A stretch of DNA of 36,775 bases from Candidatus Adlerbacteria bacterium (GTDB lineage Bacteria > Patescibacteriota > Minisyncoccia > Phycocordibacterales > SBAW01), in NCBI GenBank assembly GCA_903884345.1, contig CAISEE010000021.1:1-36775 (forward strand), read 5' to 3'. The notes beneath the pieces were generated by a model. The model did no database searches and had not been told where the DNA came from. It saw only the letters and a program-made list of their open reading frames with translations. Numbering within the stretch: the stretch's first letter is position 1; each line of letters starts with the position of its first letter. Shown here piece after piece: positions 1-6,971 of this stretch. Both the position numbers and the translations under genes were made by a program.

Positions 1-88
1 CTCTAAAATTGCCATTCTTTTTGGTGCGCACAGACGCACACCTGGGACACTTTTTTTGTAGTCATACCTTGATTGTAGCTGTTGCGTT

Positions 89-496
89 GTGGTTGGGCCA
101 TGGTGTGGCAAAACAGCCTCACATTTTCCCATTAAGCCGAGTATTGTTCTTTCTCGACTTCTATCGGTCGAAGGTTTACAAGCGTTACACGAAGTGGCAC
201 AGCCGGGACACTCCGAACATCAATTGGGTACGGCGGTCGATCTGACGGGTGCCTCGATTGGGTATCTTGGCGCGTACACCGGGTTTGAATCAACCAAAGA
301 AGGGATATGGCTCGCGGCGCATGCCTATCAATACGGATTTACCATGTCGTATCCGCACGAAACCACGGAGTATATTTTTGAACCGTGGCATTATCGCTAT
401 GTCGGGGTTTCTCTCGCGACAACATTACACACACTCGACATGTCTTTTGATGAGTACTACGCGACCACGACACCTATGATTTGGAAGGTTCAGTAA
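89..496 (+). CDS. VanY-like D-alanyl-D-alanine carboxypeptidase, N-terminally short or truncated
   Basis: Zinc-dependent DD-peptidase of the VanY/LAS family, which removes the terminal D-Ala from peptidoglycan stem peptides outside the membrane. The reading frame shows both zinc-site motifs: SEHQLGTAVD (SxHxxGxAxD, with His and Asp ligands) and EPWHYRYVG near the C-terminus (catalytic Glu and last His ligand). VLSRLLSVEG matches the usual SGYRS segment only loosely. The frame has a stop at about 59-61, so at most 135 aa are encoded here with no signal peptide or N-terminal subdomain. Either an upstream frameshift has detached the N-terminus or this is a decayed copy. The gene converges on the PBP1A gene, with 15 nt between the two stop codons. 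Family assignment is good; whether the gene is functional is uncertain. Confidence 0.7.
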   Translation: MVGPWCGKTASHFPIKPSIVLSRLLSVEGLQALHEVAQPGHSEHQLGTAVDLTGASIGYLGAYTGFESTKEGIWLAAHAYQYGFTMSYPHETTEYIFEPWHYRYVGVSLATTLHTLDMSFDEYYATTTPMIWKVQ

Positions 497-511
497 TGAT
501 AGTCAAAAAGA

Positions 512-2638
512 TCAGGACGCAGCGGGGTTGTTTTGTACCCACGCGCGTACCGGCTCGTCCCAGTACTGGAATTGCGGGTCGCTCGCGGGGTTACTCGGCG
601 CAGGTCCAGTAGGGTTATTTTTGTCGACCCAGTAGAGAATCTCGTGGAGTTGCCCATCTGTCCCCGGGGTCTGCCACTGGCCGCGCAGAATCGGTTTAAG
701 CGCGCTCTCGTCGACCTCAGTTGAGGTGAAGGCGTCCTGTGGCCGAGTCGAGATGGCGTAGTTCATAAACTCGTGCCACATCGGGCCCACAATGAAGCCC
801 GAAACCTTTTTCATCATCGGGGTATTGTCGTTGTTGCCTGCCCACATGCCGACGACGAGGTTGGGGGTGTAACCGATGGTCCAGGCGTCCTTATAGTTGT
901 TGGTGGTACCGGTTTTAACGGCCACATCGTGCCCGGGGAAGGCGAGGAACTCATCCTCACCCAATGGCTCACGTGCCACCGGGTCGGAGAGGATGCTGTT
1001 AATCTGTTGCGCTACGACCGGCGGCAGCACTTGGGTGCCGCTTTGCTGCGTATTGTCTTCGAGAATCTTGCCGGTCGAGTCTTTAATTTGGAGCACCGCG
1101 GTTGGTGTGTAGTGCACGCCATTTTGTGCGAAGGCACCGTAGGCGCTCGTCATGTCGAGCAAGGTTACTTCACCACCACCAAGCACCAAAGTAAGGCCGT
1201 ACTGATTGGCGTCGCTCAAGGTCGAGATACCCATCGATTTTGCGAGACTCAAAGTGTCGTTGATACCGGCCAGGTAGAGGGTTTTAACCGACGGCACGTT
1301 AATCGATTGAGCAAGTGCATCGCGCAGACTCATGGGGCCGCGGAACTTGCCGTCGTAGTTAACCGGCGAGTAGCAGCCGTTCTCACTGGTGTGATTATCT
1401 GGTGTGCAGTTGGTCGAGAATTGGGTCGGGAGGTCATAGAGAACCGTATCGGGCGTGTAGCCCTTCTCGAAGGCCTCGGCGTAGGCGAAGGGTTTAAACG
1501 AGGAACCCGGCTGGCGATCGGCCAAAGTCACGTTGAAGTTGCCATCAATCGTTTTGTCGAAGTAGTTGCGCGAGCCAACCATGACCAAAATCTGGCCGTT
1601 TGTGGGATCAATCGCGATCATGCCGGTGTTCGATGCGTTGAACTTCGTTTGGTTGTCGGCAGAATGCTCCGCAACCACTTCTTCGGCTTTGGTTTGGAGG
1701 TCGGCATCAAGTGAGGTAATGACGCTCCAACCACCCTGTTCGAGCGCCGCTTCGCCGTACTTGTCTTGCAAATACTGTTCAACGTAGAAGACGAAGTGGG
1801 GTGCGGTAATCGACGAGGCGCGCGGTGTCGCAAACGTCACTACCGTCGCCTTTGCCTCGTCGCGCTCGCTTGCGGTGATGTAGCCGTGCTCGAACATTTT
1901 ATCGAGGACGAGGTTCTTGCGGGCGTCGAGGTCTTTTTTATGTGCGCCGTAGGGCGAGTAGTAGGTCGGGGCGGGGAGGACGGCAGCGAGGTACGCGGCC
2001 TCGGGCAAGGTCACTTCGTTGGCATGGACGCCGAAGAAGGTCTCGGCGGCGCTCTCAACGCCGTACATGTTGCCGCCGTACGGTGCCTGGTTAAGGTAGA
2101 GTTCGAGGATTTGCGCCTTGGTGTACAGGCGCTCGAGTTTCAGCGACAAAATCCATTCCTCGATTTTTCGGGTGAAGGTCTTTTGATTAGTGAGGACGGT
2201 ATTTTTAATGACCTGCTGGGTCAGGGTTGAACCACCCTGCGAGGCTGACATCGAGGTGACGTCGGCTAAAATGGCGCGGGCAATCGCCACGAACTCGATG
2301 CCGTGGTGCTGGTAAAAGTTGGGGTCCTCGATCGAGATGGTCGCGTTTTGGATATTGGTCGAAATCTGATCGAGCGGCACGATGGTGCGGTCGGTTGAGC
2401 TGTTGAGGTTGTAGAGCATCACCGTGCCGGTGCGATCGTAGATTTTGATCGACTGCTCGACCTTGCGCGTCTCGATCGACGAGATGTCCGGGAGTTTGAG
2501 GGTTGCTGCCCACAAGAGCCCCACGCCACTAAAAAGGAGCCCCACCCCCACAACAGAGAAGATGATGGTGCGGCTGTGGCGGCGAAGAAACGGAATAAAT
2601 CCGCGACCGTGGCCGCGCGACCGAGAGGTGTGACTCAT
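512..2638 (-). CDS. Class A penicillin-binding protein (PBP1A family)
   Basis: Bifunctional peptidoglycan synthase, 708 aa, polymerising lipid II and cross-linking stem peptides at the outer face of the membrane. After a basic N-terminus there is one membrane anchor (about residues 24-48). The GT51 glycosyltransferase domain has IEDPNFYQHHG (catalytic Glu), GGSTLTQQ and a RKIEEW segment. The transpeptidase domain has SSFKP (catalytic Ser, SxxK), SIN (SxN) and KTGTT (KTG). I place the start at 2638 (MSHTSRS) and not at the upstream in-frame ATG at 2698, because a -10-like TAAAAT (2646-2651) ends exactly 7 nt before it, which suggests a leaderless transcript. It is divergent from tyrS. The length is normal for the family. 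Confidence 0.93.
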   Translation of the reverse strand: MSHTSRSRGHGRGFIPFLRRHSRTIIFSVVGVGLLFSGVGLLWAATLKLPDISSIETRKVEQSIKIYDRTGTVMLYNLNSSTDRTIVPLDQISTNIQNATISIEDPNFYQHHGIEFVAIARAILADVTSMSASQGGSTLTQQVIKNTVLTNQKTFTRKIEEWILSLKLERLYTKAQILELYLNQAPYGGNMYGVESAAETFFGVHANEVTLPEAAYLAAVLPAPTYYSPYGAHKKDLDARKNLVLDKMFEHGYITASERDEAKATVVTFATPRASSITAPHFVFYVEQYLQDKYGEAALEQGGWSVITSLDADLQTKAEEVVAEHSADNQTKFNASNTGMIAIDPTNGQILVMVGSRNYFDKTIDGNFNVTLADRQPGSSFKPFAYAEAFEKGYTPDTVLYDLPTQFSTNCTPDNHTSENGCYSPVNYDGKFRGPMSLRDALAQSINVPSVKTLYLAGINDTLSLAKSMGISTLSDANQYGLTLVLGGGEVTLLDMTSAYGAFAQNGVHYTPTAVLQIKDSTGKILEDNTQQSGTQVLPPVVAQQINSILSDPVAREPLGEDEFLAFPGHDVAVKTGTTNNYKDAWTIGYTPNLVVGMWAGNNDNTPMMKKVSGFIVGPMWHEFMNYAISTRPQDAFTSTEVDESALKPILRGQWQTPGTDGQLHEILYWVDKNNPTGPAPSNPASDPQFQYWDEPVRAWVQNNPAAS

Positions 2639-2684
2639 GAAGGGTATTTTACCACGCTTGCGCCAGTATGATACAGTGTGGTGT

Positions 2685-3905
2685 ATGGAAAACGTCACGG
2701 ATTCTCAGGCTGTTTTGACCGACGAGGCGGCAATCGACGAGCTGCTTACACGAGGCGTCGCCGAGGTCCTTGTGAAGGATTCATTGCGCAAGAAACTCCT
2801 CTCGGGTAAGCGGTTGCGCATCAAGCTTGGTATCGATCCAACCTCGCCCGATCTCCACATCGGCCGCGCGGTGCCGCTCTTGAAGTTACGCGATTTTCAA
2901 AAACTGGGTCACCAGATTGTTTTTATTGTGGGCGATTTCACGGCGGTCATCGGTGACACGTCAGATAAGGACGCCGAGCGTCCCATGCTCGCGCGCGAGG
3001 TGATCGAGAAAAACAAACAGAGCTACTTCGCGCAGGTGGGGAAATTACTCGACCTTAGCAAAGTCGAACTCCACTATAACACCGAGTGGCTCGAGAAGTT
3101 GACCTACCGCGAGATCGGCGAGCACGCCGACCAATTCTCGGTGTCCGATTTTATCTCACGCGAAAACATTGCTAAGCGCCTCTCGGCAGGGAAGCGTGTG
3201 TCGCTGCGCGAGTTGCTTTACCCGTTGATGCAAGGCTACGACAGTGTGGCGATTCAGGCTGATGTGGAGCTCGGCGGCACGGATCAGAAGTTCAACGTGC
3301 TGGCGGGCCGGCCCCTCCAGGAGAAGTGCGGGCAGGCGCCGCAGGATATTATTTTGAATCCTTTGATTGATGGACTCGATGGTACCAAGATGAGTTCGAG
3401 CAAGGGCAACTATATTGCACTGACTGCGGCACACAACGACATGTACGGCAAAGTCATGAGCATGGGCGACGCACAGATTGCGACGTACTTTGAAATCTGC
3501 ACCCGCGTCCCGATGGACGAGGTGCGTGCGATTGCCGCAAAATTAACCGATGGGTCACTCCACCCCAGAGACGCGAAGATGCGCTTGGCACGCGAGATTG
3601 TGACGCTCTACCACGATGCCGCTGCGGCACAAAAAGCAGAAGATAGTTGGAAAAATACTTTTAGCGAAGGAGGGATACCCGACGATGTTGCGAGTGCACC
3701 ACCAATGAAAATAGGGGACCCGTTGTTTGATGCTGTTAGTGGTCTGGGTATTTCAAACAGTGAATTACGTCGCTTACTGCAAGCAGGAGCAATTAGAGAA
3801 GTGGGTGGTGAAGGTCAAGTGTTTACCGATTTAAAAACACCCATCCAAAGAGATATGGTGATTCGAATTGGGAAACATAGATTCGTGAGAGTAGGTCTTA
3901 TTTAA
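2685..3905 (+). CDS. tyrS: Tyrosyl-tRNA synthetase
   Basis: Charges tRNA-Tyr with tyrosine in the cytoplasm. Class I signatures are clear: PDLHIGRAVPL (HIGH motif) near residue 50, and DGTKMSSSKG (KMSKS motif). The sequence resembles the TyrZ-type branch (LGIDPTSPDLHIG, GDFTAVIGD). A C-terminal S4-like RNA-binding segment follows (about the last 55 residues, with SNSELRRLLQAGAI). The start is set at 2685 (MENVTD); an ATG at 2637 would extend into the PBP1A gene. A TACAGT hexamer at 2672-2677 ends 7 nt before the ATG, with a weak TTACCA 17 bp further up, so a leaderless message is likely. A strong bidirectional terminator begins right at the stop codon. Confidence 0.95.
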   Translation: MENVTDSQAVLTDEAAIDELLTRGVAEVLVKDSLRKKLLSGKRLRIKLGIDPTSPDLHIGRAVPLLKLRDFQKLGHQIVFIVGDFTAVIGDTSDKDAERPMLAREVIEKNKQSYFAQVGKLLDLSKVELHYNTEWLEKLTYREIGEHADQFSVSDFISRENIAKRLSAGKRVSLRELLYPLMQGYDSVAIQADVELGGTDQKFNVLAGRPLQEKCGQAPQDIILNPLIDGLDGTKMSSSKGNYIALTAAHNDMYGKVMSMGDAQIATYFEICTRVPMDEVRAIAAKLTDGSLHPRDAKMRLAREIVTLYHDAAAAQKAEDSWKNTFSEGGIPDDVASAPPMKIGDPLFDAVSGLGISNSELRRLLQAGAIREVGGEGQVFTDLKTPIQRDMVIRIGKHRFVRVGLI

Positions 3906-3949
3906 ATACGAAAAACACCCGCTCTCACAAGAGCGGGTGTTTTTCGTAT
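3906..3949. terminator. Bidirectional intrinsic terminator (19-bp stem)
   Basis: A perfect 19-bp inverted repeat with a 6-nt loop (TCACAA). The stem carries A5/T5 runs and a GC-rich core (CACCCGCTC / GAGCGGGTG), so it can end transcription in both directions. It starts immediately after the tyrS stop and lies 6 bp from the end of the small acidic gene on the minus strand. Confidence 0.9.
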
Positions 3950-3955
3950 GCGTCG

Positions 3956-4099
3956 TTATTCTTCAATATCGGTGTCTCCGTCGAGGTCGGCATCGTCCTC
4001 CGACTCGTCCTCTTCGTCGCCGAAGAGTTCAGAATCGCCCCCTTCAGTCTCTTCCTCCTCGTCGAGCGCGAACTCATCAAATGAGTATTCCTCTTGCAT
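3956..4099 (-). CDS. Small highly acidic protein (47 aa), function unknown
   Basis: A short frame read as MQEEYSFDEF then runs such as LDEEEETEGGD and DEEDESEDDAD, ending DTDIEE. About half of the residues are Asp or Glu, with almost no basic residues. I do not recognise a family. Reasons to call it real: it ends at the shared bidirectional terminator; it has its own upstream region of about 90 nt with a promoter-like TTGCAA (4160-4165), 16-bp spacer, TACAAC (4138-4143); and a 22-bp imperfect palindrome lies over that -10. The complementary strand gives only a Ser-rich low-complexity frame, as expected for the shadow of an acidic gene. It could act as a nucleic-acid mimic or a charge-binding peptide, but that is speculation. 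Confidence 0.6.
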   Translation of the reverse strand: MQEEYSFDEFALDEEEETEGGDSELFGDEEDESEDDADLDGDTDIEE

Positions 4100-4123
4100 G
4101 GTGCTACGTTGTTTGTTAATTAC

Positions 4124-4165
4124 GTTCTAACACCAGTGTTGTAACAAATCTAAAATTCTTTGCAA
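4124..4165 (-). promoter_or_regulatory. Candidate promoter with palindromic operator upstream of the acidic gene
   Basis: Reading the minus strand: TTGCAA (4160-4165), 16 bp, TACAAC (4138-4143). Overlapping the -10 is an imperfect palindrome of 22 bp, 4124-4145, with core AACACCAGTGTT and GTT/AAC ends. The predicted leader is about 35 nt and has no Shine-Dalgarno motif. Confidence 0.4.
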
Positions 4166-4190
4166 CTGGCTCGCCCGAGTGGGGTGTGTA

Positions 4191-4715
4191 TTACCGCAAA
4201 TTCGTGCGTGCCGAGGCTAGGCAGGTGAGCCCTACCGCGACTGCATCGAGCTCGTCGTCGAGGCATTTGCGCGGGGGGAGCGTGACCAGTCGGTTGACCA
4301 TCATCGTAACCGCCGCCTTGTCACTTTTGCCGTAGCCGGTAATGGCGACTTTGACCTCGAGCGGCGTGTAGTGAAAGAGCGGTAGCGAGTAGCTGCGCGC
4401 GATGTAGGCCAGCATGCCGCGCACCTCGGCCACCTTCATCGCGGTTTTGGCGTTGTTCTCGAAGTAAATCTCCTCAAGTGCCACCGCGTCGGGTGCCCAC
4501 TGCTCGATCAAGAGTTCGGCCTGCGCGCCAAGTTGGTAGAGACGCTCGTCGAAGGGGAGGGTGGCCGGCGTACGCAGGCAGTCGGAAAAGAGCACAGCCT
4601 CGCGGCCCTGCTCTTTAACCACCAGTGCCACACCCAGTCGCTCAAACCCCGGGTCAAACGCGAGGACCCGCGTAACCGCTTGGGTGGGGCTATTCGGCGT
4701 TTGTGTAAATTTCAT
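4191..4715 (-). CDS. ruvC: Holliday junction resolvase RuvC
   Basis: Endonuclease that cuts four-way DNA junctions during recombinational repair, acting with RuvAB. 174 aa. Acidic active-site positions are visible: LAFDPGFERLG (first Asp), ALEEIYFENN (Glu), and DDELDAVAVGL near the C-terminus (last Asp pair), which fits the RNase H-like fold. The long open frame upstream of 4715 is only the shadow of yebC, so I start at MKFTQTPN. The start lies inside the last 26 nt of yebC, so the two are probably translationally coupled; yebC-ruvC is a very common pairing. RuvA and RuvB are encoded elsewhere in this window as separate transcription units. Confidence 0.93.
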   Translation of the reverse strand: MKFTQTPNSPTQAVTRVLAFDPGFERLGVALVVKEQGREAVLFSDCLRTPATLPFDERLYQLGAQAELLIEQWAPDAVALEEIYFENNAKTAMKVAEVRGMLAYIARSYSLPLFHYTPLEVKVAITGYGKSDKAAVTMMVNRLVTLPPRKCLDDELDAVAVGLTCLASARTNLR

Positions 4716-5217
4716 TGACGTCGTCTTGGTCTTCGAGTTCGTCGACCAAGTTGGAGAGTTTCTCAAGGTCCTCGTCGGAGAGGTCGACGGTCGAGTTGGC
4801 GACCAATCCCGACTCCTCTTTGGTGAAGGCCCACATCGCGGCGCCGGGTGCAGCGAGTGCTGAGCCGTTCTTACTGAGGATGTGTTTGATCTCCTGCGCG
4901 GTGCGATTGCGGCTGTCGGTGTAGCCTTCAATAATGAGTGCCACCCCGCCTGGCCCGTAGGCCTCGTAGACCACGCGCTCCATCTCGGCACTGCTGGCCG
5001 AGGCTTTGTCGATGGCGCGGTCGATGTTGTCGGCCGGCATGTTTTCGGCGCGAGCCTTTTCAATCGCCAAACGCAGCCCCGGCGCGTTGCGGTCGCCCTT
5101 GGAGAGCTTTGCCTCGACGGTAATGTAGCGCACCAACTTCGAGAAAATCTTCGACTTCTTGGCGTCGGTTGCCGCCTTCTTGTGTTTAATTTTGCTCCAT
5201 TTGCTGTGTCCTGACAT
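4690..5217 (-). CDS. yebC: YebC/PmpR-family protein, shortened
   Basis: Member of the YebC/TACO1 family, linked to transcription regulation and to ribosome function at difficult peptide stretches. The N-terminal signature is textbook: MSGHSKWSKIKHKKAATDAKK, followed by helical domain 1 and the EAYGPGGVALIIEGYTDS segment. At 175 aa it is about 70 residues shorter than typical homologues. The missing part lies between WAFTKEESG and the terminal LVDELEDQDDVNEIYTN motif, so most of one subdomain is absent while the end is preserved. The reading frame is open throughout, so this is a compact variant and not a broken gene. A TATGAT hexamer ends 8 nt before the ATG. ruvC overlaps its 3' end. Confidence 0.92.
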   Translation of the reverse strand: MSGHSKWSKIKHKKAATDAKKSKIFSKLVRYITVEAKLSKGDRNAPGLRLAIEKARAENMPADNIDRAIDKASASSAEMERVVYEAYGPGGVALIIEGYTDSRNRTAQEIKHILSKNGSALAAPGAAMWAFTKEESGLVANSTVDLSDEDLEKLSNLVDELEDQDDVNEIYTNAE

Positions 5218-5247
5218 ATACGCACATCATACTCGCGAGCCTAAAAA

Positions 5248-5285
5248 AGAAAAGCCGCCCCTGGCAAGATGCGGGGGCGGTTTTC
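5248..5285 (-). terminator. Intrinsic terminator of the 86-aa orphan gene
   Basis: On the minus strand a GC-rich stem (CCGCCCCC / GGGGCGGC, loop of about 10 nt) is followed by CTTTTCTTTTTT, 2-3 nt downstream of the stop codon at 5288. It separates the orphan gene from yebC. Confidence 0.8.
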
Positions 5286-5287
5286 CT

Positions 5288-5548
5288 TCATCTCGCCCTA
5301 AGAGGCGACGGTTGTGCGTTTAGCCATGCGGCAATTACTTGTGCCTGCAGTTCGCGCAGCAATTTAGACGCACACGCGTGTTTCAGCTTTGCCAGCAGCT
5401 CACACGACTGCTCGGCACTGAGATTGATTGGGGGCTCACTCCTTGTTTGGTCGAGCACCAGTCGGAACAACGCCTGCTGATCGACGGGAATGAACTCCGA
5501 CTTTCTTTCCGAATATGTGAGTAGATCAAACAAACAGTCCGGACTCAT
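5288..5548 (-). CDS. Orphan protein of 86 aa, unknown function
   Basis: I do not recognise this protein. It is a soluble, probably all-helical chain (MSPDCLFDLL..., then LLAKLKHACASKLLREL and QAQVIAAWLNAQ) without membrane segments or a signal peptide. I choose the ATG at 5548 over in-frame ATGs further up because GGAG lies 8 nt before it. The promoter is unusually clear for this window: TTGCCA (5600-5605), 17 bp, TATTGT (5577-5582), giving a leader of roughly 25 nt. Its own terminator follows, so it is a monocistronic unit downstream of ruvB. Three other orphan genes in the window share a Shine-Dalgarno start. Confidence 0.7.
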   Translation of the reverse strand: MSPDCLFDLLTYSERKSEFIPVDQQALFRLVLDQTRSEPPINLSAEQSCELLAKLKHACASKLLRELQAQVIAAWLNAQPSPLRAR

Positions 5549-5576
5549 TGTGGATACTCCTTCAGTAACTGAAAGT

Positions 5577-5605
5577 ACAATACTATTCATTTCGAAACTT
5601 GGCAA
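5577..5605 (-). promoter_or_regulatory. Sigma70-type promoter of the 86-aa orphan gene
   Basis: TTGCCA, 17-bp spacer, TATTGT on the minus strand, overlapping the extreme 3' side of ruvB's intergenic space. Transcription would start about 7 nt downstream, leaving a leader that contains GGAG. Confidence 0.6.
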
Positions 5606-5608
5606 TCC

Positions 5609-6673
5609 CTACAAGAACGACTCCTCGAAGTTGGGCGGGATTTCGCGGCCCATGTGCGCGTAGGCTTTTCTTGTCGCGACGCGGCCGCGTTGGGTGCGCT
5701 CGACGAGGCCCAGCTGCAAGAGGAAGGGCTCGTGGACTTCGGAGAGGGTGTTTTGCTCTTCGGCGAGCGCTGCGGCCAAAGCCGAGACGCCGACGGGGCC
5801 GCCGTGGAAGCGGTCGATAATGGCAAGCAAGAGATTGCGGTCCAGTGGGGTGAGGCCGAGCTCGTCGATCTCGAGCATACCGAGCGCCTCCGAGACCACA
5901 TGGTCGGAAAGCGGCACGCGTTTGACTTGCGCGTAGTCGCGGGCGCGCTTGAGGAGGTAGTTTGCGGTGCGCGGTGTCTTGCGCGAGCGCTTGGCGATTT
6001 CGGCCACACCACTTTTTTCGATATCAACACCGAGGATTTCAGCCGAGCGGCGGATGATCTGCGCGATGTTCTCCTCGGAATAAAACTCCAAACGGTAGAC
6101 GCCGCCCGAGAAGCGCGAGCGAAGCGGTGCCGAGAGGTCGGCCACACGGGTGGTTGCGGCAATCATCGTGAAGGGTGGCAGCGGCAAATCGAGTGTCCGC
6201 GCCGAGGGACCTTTGCCGATGAGAATATTCAAAACGCCCGACTCCATGGCGGGGTAGAGGACTTCTTCGATGGTGCGCGAGAGGCGGTGAATCTCGTCGA
6301 TGAATAAAATGTCACCGGGTGCGAGGTTGGTGAGGATGGCCGCGAGGTCGCCCACGCGCTCGATTGCGGGGCCCGAGGTCGAGCGCAGGGTGCCGCCCAG
6401 TTCATGCGCAATGATGTGCGCGAGTGTGGTCTTACCGAGCCCCGGTGGCCCGTAAAAGAGGATGTGTTCGGGCGGATTCTCGCGCTCTTTGGCGGCCGAA
6501 ATCAAAATATGGAGGTTCTTTTTTATCGTTTCTTGCCCGATGTAGTCGTCCCACGAGGTGGGGCGCAGGGTTTGGTCGAGGAAGGCGTCGTTTCGTTTCT
6601 CAAATGAGGGAGTGTCCTGTGGGGGAGGGGTCAGGGGCTCGAGTTTGCGTCGCCGAGGCGAAATGCTTGACAT
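5609..6673 (-). CDS. ruvB: Holliday junction branch-migration ATPase RuvB
   Basis: AAA+ motor that drives branch migration of Holliday junctions together with RuvA. 354 aa, normal length. Visible features: the RuvB N-terminal segment [12 protein letters not shown], Walker [13 protein letters not shown], Walker [10 protein letters not shown], the RuvB-specific [19 protein letters not shown] region (beta-hairpin that contacts RuvA), sensor motif IAATTR, arginine-finger context APLRSRF, and a C-terminal winged helix ([13 protein letters not shown]). A promoter with TTGGCA, 17 bp, CATACT (6683-6711) ends 9 nt before the ATG, so the leader is almost absent. That promoter lies back-to-back with a strong plus-strand promoter for the ncRNA. 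Confidence 0.96.
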   Translation of the reverse strand: MSSISPRRRKLEPLTPPPQDTPSFEKRNDAFLDQTLRPTSWDDYIGQETIKKNLHILISAAKERENPPEHILFYGPPGLGKTTLAHIIAHELGGTLRSTSGPAIERVGDLAAILTNLAPGDILFIDEIHRLSRTIEEVLYPAMESGVLNILIGKGPSARTLDLPLPPFTMIAATTRVADLSAPLRSRFSGGVYRLEFYSEENIAQIIRRSAEILGVDIEKSGVAEIAKRSRKTPRTANYLLKRARDYAQVKRVPLSDHVVSEALGMLEIDELGLTPLDRNLLLAIIDRFHGGPVGVSALAAALAEEQNTLSEVHEPFLLQLGLVERTQRGRVATRKAYAHMGREIPPNFEESFL

Positions 6674-6695
6674 GTAAAATGTAGTATGCTATGCT
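6667..6695 (+). promoter_or_regulatory. Strong sigma70-type promoter of the ncRNA candidate
   Basis: TTGACA (perfect -35, 6667-6672), exactly 17 bp, TATGCT (6690-6695). It points away from ruvB and overlaps the first bases of the ruvB coding region and the ruvB promoter. It is the best -35 match noticed in the window, and no convincing protein gene follows it. Confidence 0.75.
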
Positions 6696-6701
6696 CTCAT
6701 C

Positions 6702-6952
6702 CAGTTGCCAATTTACAGCAATTGTGTTCGAGCGTGCATATCTCTAAGCAATGAAGCCTCCACGGTTTTGGAGCCATCACAAGGACGTTCTGGTTACGAC
6801 TTAATTGCCGTAGCTGTGACTATCCTCAGAGTTGGTTATCCGCTTTTTGACTGGTTCAAAAAGATTATTGCTTAGAGGTACGCCTGTTCGAACTTGTTAT
6901 ATTCTACCTGATTCTACCCCGGCAACACAATGTTGACCGGGGTGTTTCTGTG
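6702..6952 (+). ncRNA. Structured non-coding RNA candidate, about 250 nt
   Basis: A transcription unit with promoter and terminator but no credible ORF. An 11-bp perfect helix (CTCTAAGCAAT 6742-6752 with ATTGCTTAGAG 6867-6877) closes the molecule. Outside it, GTTCGA 6726-6731 pairs with TCGAAC 6888-6893, and CGT with ACG. Inside are three stems: CTCCA/TGGAG (6758-6773), TCACA/TGTGA (6777-6819) with an inner TACG/CGTA, and an 8-bp stem CTTTTTGA/TCAAAAAG (6843-6863). It ends in a GC-rich hairpin at 6917-6942. A long rod-like RNA with an interrupted outer stem recalls 6S RNA in general shape. I see none of the conserved motifs of RNase P RNA, SRP RNA or tmRNA, so I leave it unnamed. The longest plus-strand frame from an ATG (MKPPRFWSHH...) stops after 17 codons. 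Confidence 0.6.
6917..6950 (+). terminator. Hairpin terminator at the end of the ncRNA candidate
   Basis: CCCCGG-CAACA, loop CAA, TGTTG-A-CCGGGG: an 11-bp stem with one bulged A, followed by TGTTTCTGT. The T-rich side is on the plus strand. It also lies about 30 nt past the pilB stop codon and may end that transcript from the other side. Confidence 0.65.
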
Positions 6953-6971
6953 TTCCCGACAGTGCGCAGGA

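Noticed and set aside
773-1714. Long plus-strand frame opposite PBP1A (313 codons)
   Set aside because: It lies entirely antisense to a well-supported PBP1A gene and has no domain pattern; such frames arise from GC-rich third codon positions.
6751-6804. Short ORF (MKPPRFWSHH...) inside the ncRNA candidate
   Set aside because: Only 17 codons, no Shine-Dalgarno, and it lies across paired segments of the predicted RNA.
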